Under the pieces are notes generated by a model. That model did not search any database. It saw only the letters and a program-made list of their open reading frames with translations, and was not told where the DNA came from. Of a stretch of 64,000 nucleotides of DNA, positions 61,999-64,000 are shown in pieces. Made by a program: the position numbers and the translations under genes. Each line of letters opens with the position of its first letter. Position 1 is the stretch's first letter. Origin of the DNA: Gilliamella sp. ESL0441 (lineage in GTDB: Bacteria > Pseudomonadota > Gammaproteobacteria > Enterobacterales > Orbaceae); assembly GCF_019469185.1 (NCBI RefSeq), contig NZ_CP048264.1, positions 1 to 64,000 of the forward strand, read 5' to 3'.

Positions 61999-63003
61999 CT
62001 ATAAAGATTGGCGTTGTAAAAATGCTGATGCAACTTGCGTTACCGTTTTTTGGGTTTGACCTGTGATGATATGTAAAGCTGCTTGTTCGCCTATTTCATA
62101 ATGGGGAAGCTGTACCGTCGTTAAAGGGGGATAAAAAAGCTCGCCAGTACCTACCATATTATCATAGCCTAAAATAGCAACATCGTTAGGAATATGGAAA
62201 CCATTACTTAGTAAATATTGATAAGCAACAAAAGCGATCCGATCATTACCACAAATTAATACATCAAATTCAGGTTTTCTAGCACAGTGTTGTTTTAATA
62301 TTTCAACTGTCATCATATATTCTTGCGCAAGATTACCTTGAGATGTGGATGTATGATAACTAATTAGGTCATCTAAATTTTTACCTGCATCAAGCCAAGC
62401 TTGTTCTGCTGCCTGACGTCTAATGCTACCGGCTAAAGTATGTTCGGATAAATAGATACAAAGCGGTTTTTGATAACCTTTATTAATGACTTGCTGCATT
62501 GCTTGGTATTGACCAGAGTAGTCATCAGGAATATAACAAGCTAATTGTTCTGAATCACTAATACAGTTGGCGAGCACCACATTTTTACCAAGTAATCTTT
62601 CAGGAAGCTCAACTTTTCTTAGTCCCATGGTGGTGTAAATAATGCCATTAGGGCGATAAGACAATAGCGTGTTAATGGCATGATTCGCGTCTTTATCGTC
62701 AAATAAATTGACAATAAACGTATTCCAGCCATGTTGCTGGGCTGTTCGTTCAATGGCTTGTAACAGCTCAACTGAAAACGGTGTCGTGGCGGTTTCTAAT
62801 GCTAATACACCGATAGCATGTGGACCAGAATGATCACCACGAATTTTTCGTGCAGATAAATCGGGAACATAATTGAGTTGTTCAATTGCTTTTTTTACTC
62901 GTTTATACGTTTCTTTATTTAATTTATCAGGATTATTAATTGCACGCGAAACAGTCATCAATGAAACCGATGCTAACTTTGCGACATCCTTAAGTGAAGC
63001 CAT
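61999..63003 (-). CDS. cscR: LacI-family sucrose operon repressor
   Basis: This 334-residue repressor has the LacI helix-turn-helix at the very N-terminus (LKDVAKLASVSLMTVSRAINNPDKL) with hinge helix (YVPDLSARKIRG), then a periplasmic-binding-protein-like sensor domain (GYDNMVGTGELFYPPLTTVQLP near the end). Position between the sucrase and the symporter gene and the four TTAACGTTAA-type boxes in the cluster support a sucrose-responsive role. The ligand could be fructose or sucrose. It is divergent from cscB. Confidence 0.88.
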   Translation of the reverse strand: MASLKDVAKLASVSLMTVSRAINNPDKLNKETYKRVKKAIEQLNYVPDLSARKIRGDHSGPHAIGVLALETATTPFSVELLQAIERTAQQHGWNTFIVNLFDDKDANHAINTLLSYRPNGIIYTTMGLRKVELPERLLGKNVVLANCISDSEQLACYIPDDYSGQYQAMQQVINKGYQKPLCIYLSEHTLAGSIRRQAAEQAWLDAGKNLDDLISYHTSTSQGNLAQEYMMTVEILKQHCARKPEFDVLICGNDRIAFVAYQYLLSNGFHIPNDVAILGYDNMVGTGELFYPPLTTVQLPHYEIGEQAALHIITGQTQKTVTQVASAFLQRQSL

Positions 63004-63089
63004 ACTTAAATCCTTTTGCTCAGCATTAAAAAGGTGAATAACTAGTAATTACTAAATGTGATGATACCACAAATAAAAATGATAAAAAG

Positions 63090-63177
63090 TGTGAGGAATG
63101 TAACATTTATGATAACTGATTCTATCTATTTAGTTTCAATTATGACAATAATGTTAACATTAACATGTTAACGTTAA
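63090..63177. promoter_or_regulatory. cscR-cscB control region: two repressor boxes and a CRP-like site
   Basis: GTTAACATTAAC (63153-63164) and TTAACGTTAA (63168-63177) are neighbouring operator boxes like those before cscA. TGTGA-GGAATG-TAACA (63090-63105) matches the CRP consensus at nine of ten positions. They are placed to control cscB rightward and perhaps cscR leftward. Confidence 0.65.
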
Positions 63178-63204
63178 ACTTCCATAATATAAGAGTACTA
63201 AAAT

Positions 63205-64000
63205 ATGAAAACGATAGAAAATAGAAATTATTGGTTCTCATCAGGTTATCTTATAACCTTTTATGCAGCATGGTCTCTTTGGTGGTCTTTTTACGCCATA
63301 TGGCTAAAAAGTAAAATTGGATTATCGGGCGAGCAGTTAGGAATTGTTTATGCAGCCAACTCTGCCGCTGCAATGTTTTTTATGATCTTTTATGGCATTA
63401 TTCAAGATAAATTACAGATCGGTAAAGCAGTCATTACCTTTCAAAGTATCATGATGTTGCTGATTGGCCCATTTATGATTTATGTCTATGAACCATTATT
63501 AAGACACGATTTTATACTTGGGGCTTGCATTGGTGCACCAGTATTAAGCGCTGGGTTTATCTCTGGATGTGCTTTAGTTGATTCTTTTATTGAGCGAATT
63601 AGTCGATTATTTGGTTTTGAATTTGGTCCTGCTCGTTTTTGGGGATCGTTTGGTTATGCCGCAGCAACCTTTGTTGCCGGTATTTTATTTGGGATAAACC
63701 CGCATATTAACTTTTGGATGGCATCGGCTATTGCAGCAATCTTTTTTACCATTAATATCCTATTTAAACCTAAACATTATTCCCAATCCTCACCGGAAAG
63801 TGATAACAATCTTGTTGTTGAAAAAACATCAACTATTCCAACGATGAGTGAAATAGTGTCCTTATTTGGTATGAAAAAGTTTTGGTTATTTGTTTTCTTT
63901 ATTATTGGAACCAATAGCTTTTATACTATTTACGATCAGCAATTATTTCCTAATTTCTATACCACCTTTTTTACTGAAGAAGATTGGGGCTACGAAGTAT
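63205..64000 (+). CDS. cscB: Sucrose:proton symporter, CscB/LacY family (3' end beyond window)
   Basis: The frame is open from ATG 63205 to the window end (265 codons). It is an oligosaccharide:H+ symporter of the major facilitator superfamily: YWFSSGYLITFYAAWSLWWSFYAIWL at the N-terminus, GIIQDKLQIGKAV as the loop between helices 2 and 3, and RFWGSFGYAAATF around helix 5. At least seven membrane helices are visible before the cut. CscB of E. coli has the same start and loop features. With cscK, cscA and cscR it makes a complete non-PTS sucrose cluster. Confidence 0.88.
   Translation, partial: MKTIENRNYWFSSGYLITFYAAWSLWWSFYAIWLKSKIGLSGEQLGIVYAANSAAAMFFMIFYGIIQDKLQIGKAVITFQSIMMLLIGPFMIYVYEPLLRHDFILGACIGAPVLSAGFISGCALVDSFIERISRLFGFEFGPARFWGSFGYAAATFVAGILFGINPHINFWMASAIAAIFFTINILFKPKHYSQSSPESDNNLVVEKTSTIPTMSEIVSLFGMKKFWLFVFFIIGTNSFYTIYDQQLFPNFYTTFFTEEDWGYEV

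Overview
This AT-rich window (roughly one third G+C by eye) comes from a gammaproteobacterium. The protein families, the 16S-Ile-Ala-23S-5S operon and the gene order (tsaE-amiB-mutL-miaA-hfq-hflX-hflK-hflC-purA; ftsY-ftsE-ftsX-rpoH; rpsB-tsf-pyrH-frr...dxr) resemble Enterobacterales and Pasteurellaceae. The 16S sequence, the short proteins, the sucrose genes and a VgrG island suggest an insect-gut member of Orbaceae, Gilliamella-like. That identification is from memory of the group and was not searched.

Layout. 1-3.9 kb: hda behind DnaA boxes, a HAD phosphatase, then anmK, tsaC and a lone tusB on the minus strand. 4.0-14.6 kb: the long housekeeping run tsaE to purA, then purT. 14.7-20.2 kb: a complete rRNA operon with promoter, boxA elements, tRNA-Ile(GAT), tRNA-Ala(TGC) and terminator. 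20.2-24.7 kb: rluE, ftsYEX, and rpoH behind a perfect CRP-type site. 24.8-29.6 kb: small accessory genes, namely a DUF2975/Xre pair, a racemase, a frameshifted vanW, a secreted protein with a possible caspase-like dyad, a sirtuin without zinc cysteines, and mtgA. 29.9-37.2 kb: miaB, phoH (no ybeY after it), mrdA, mrdB and dacA.

37.6-51.6 kb is the most unusual part, a type VI secretion (T6SS) effector-immunity island. VgrG is followed by a 1195-residue effector with an M23-like N-terminal part and an M15-like C-terminal part, so it probably attacks peptidoglycan. Downstream lie two near-identical tandem immunity genes and an orphan effector 3' cassette, joined to the effector by about 420 bp of ungapped homology but with a different catalytic end. 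Then come a third and a fourth (chimeric) immunity gene, two decayed effector stubs and a fifth short immunity gene. All the putative immunity proteins have signal peptides and share recognisable modules. The arrangement looks like C-terminal cassette displacement with retention of old immunity genes, as known for Rhs and CDI toxins, but here with non-Rhs peptidoglycan-hydrolase effectors.

52.0-64.0 kb: rpsB-tsf with an S2-type leader, pyrH, frr, a decayed stretch, deoC-deoR with twin DeoR-like operators inserted between frr and dxr, then dxr. Last is a sucrose-utilisation cluster (acetyltransferase, fructokinase, GH32 sucrase, LacI-type repressor, and a sucrose:H+ symporter cut by the window end) with four TTAAC-GTTAA-type operators and CRP sites. 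Two genes, hda and mrdA, have no usable ATG/GTG/TTG at the place homology demands and appear to start at ATT and ATC behind good ribosome-binding sites.
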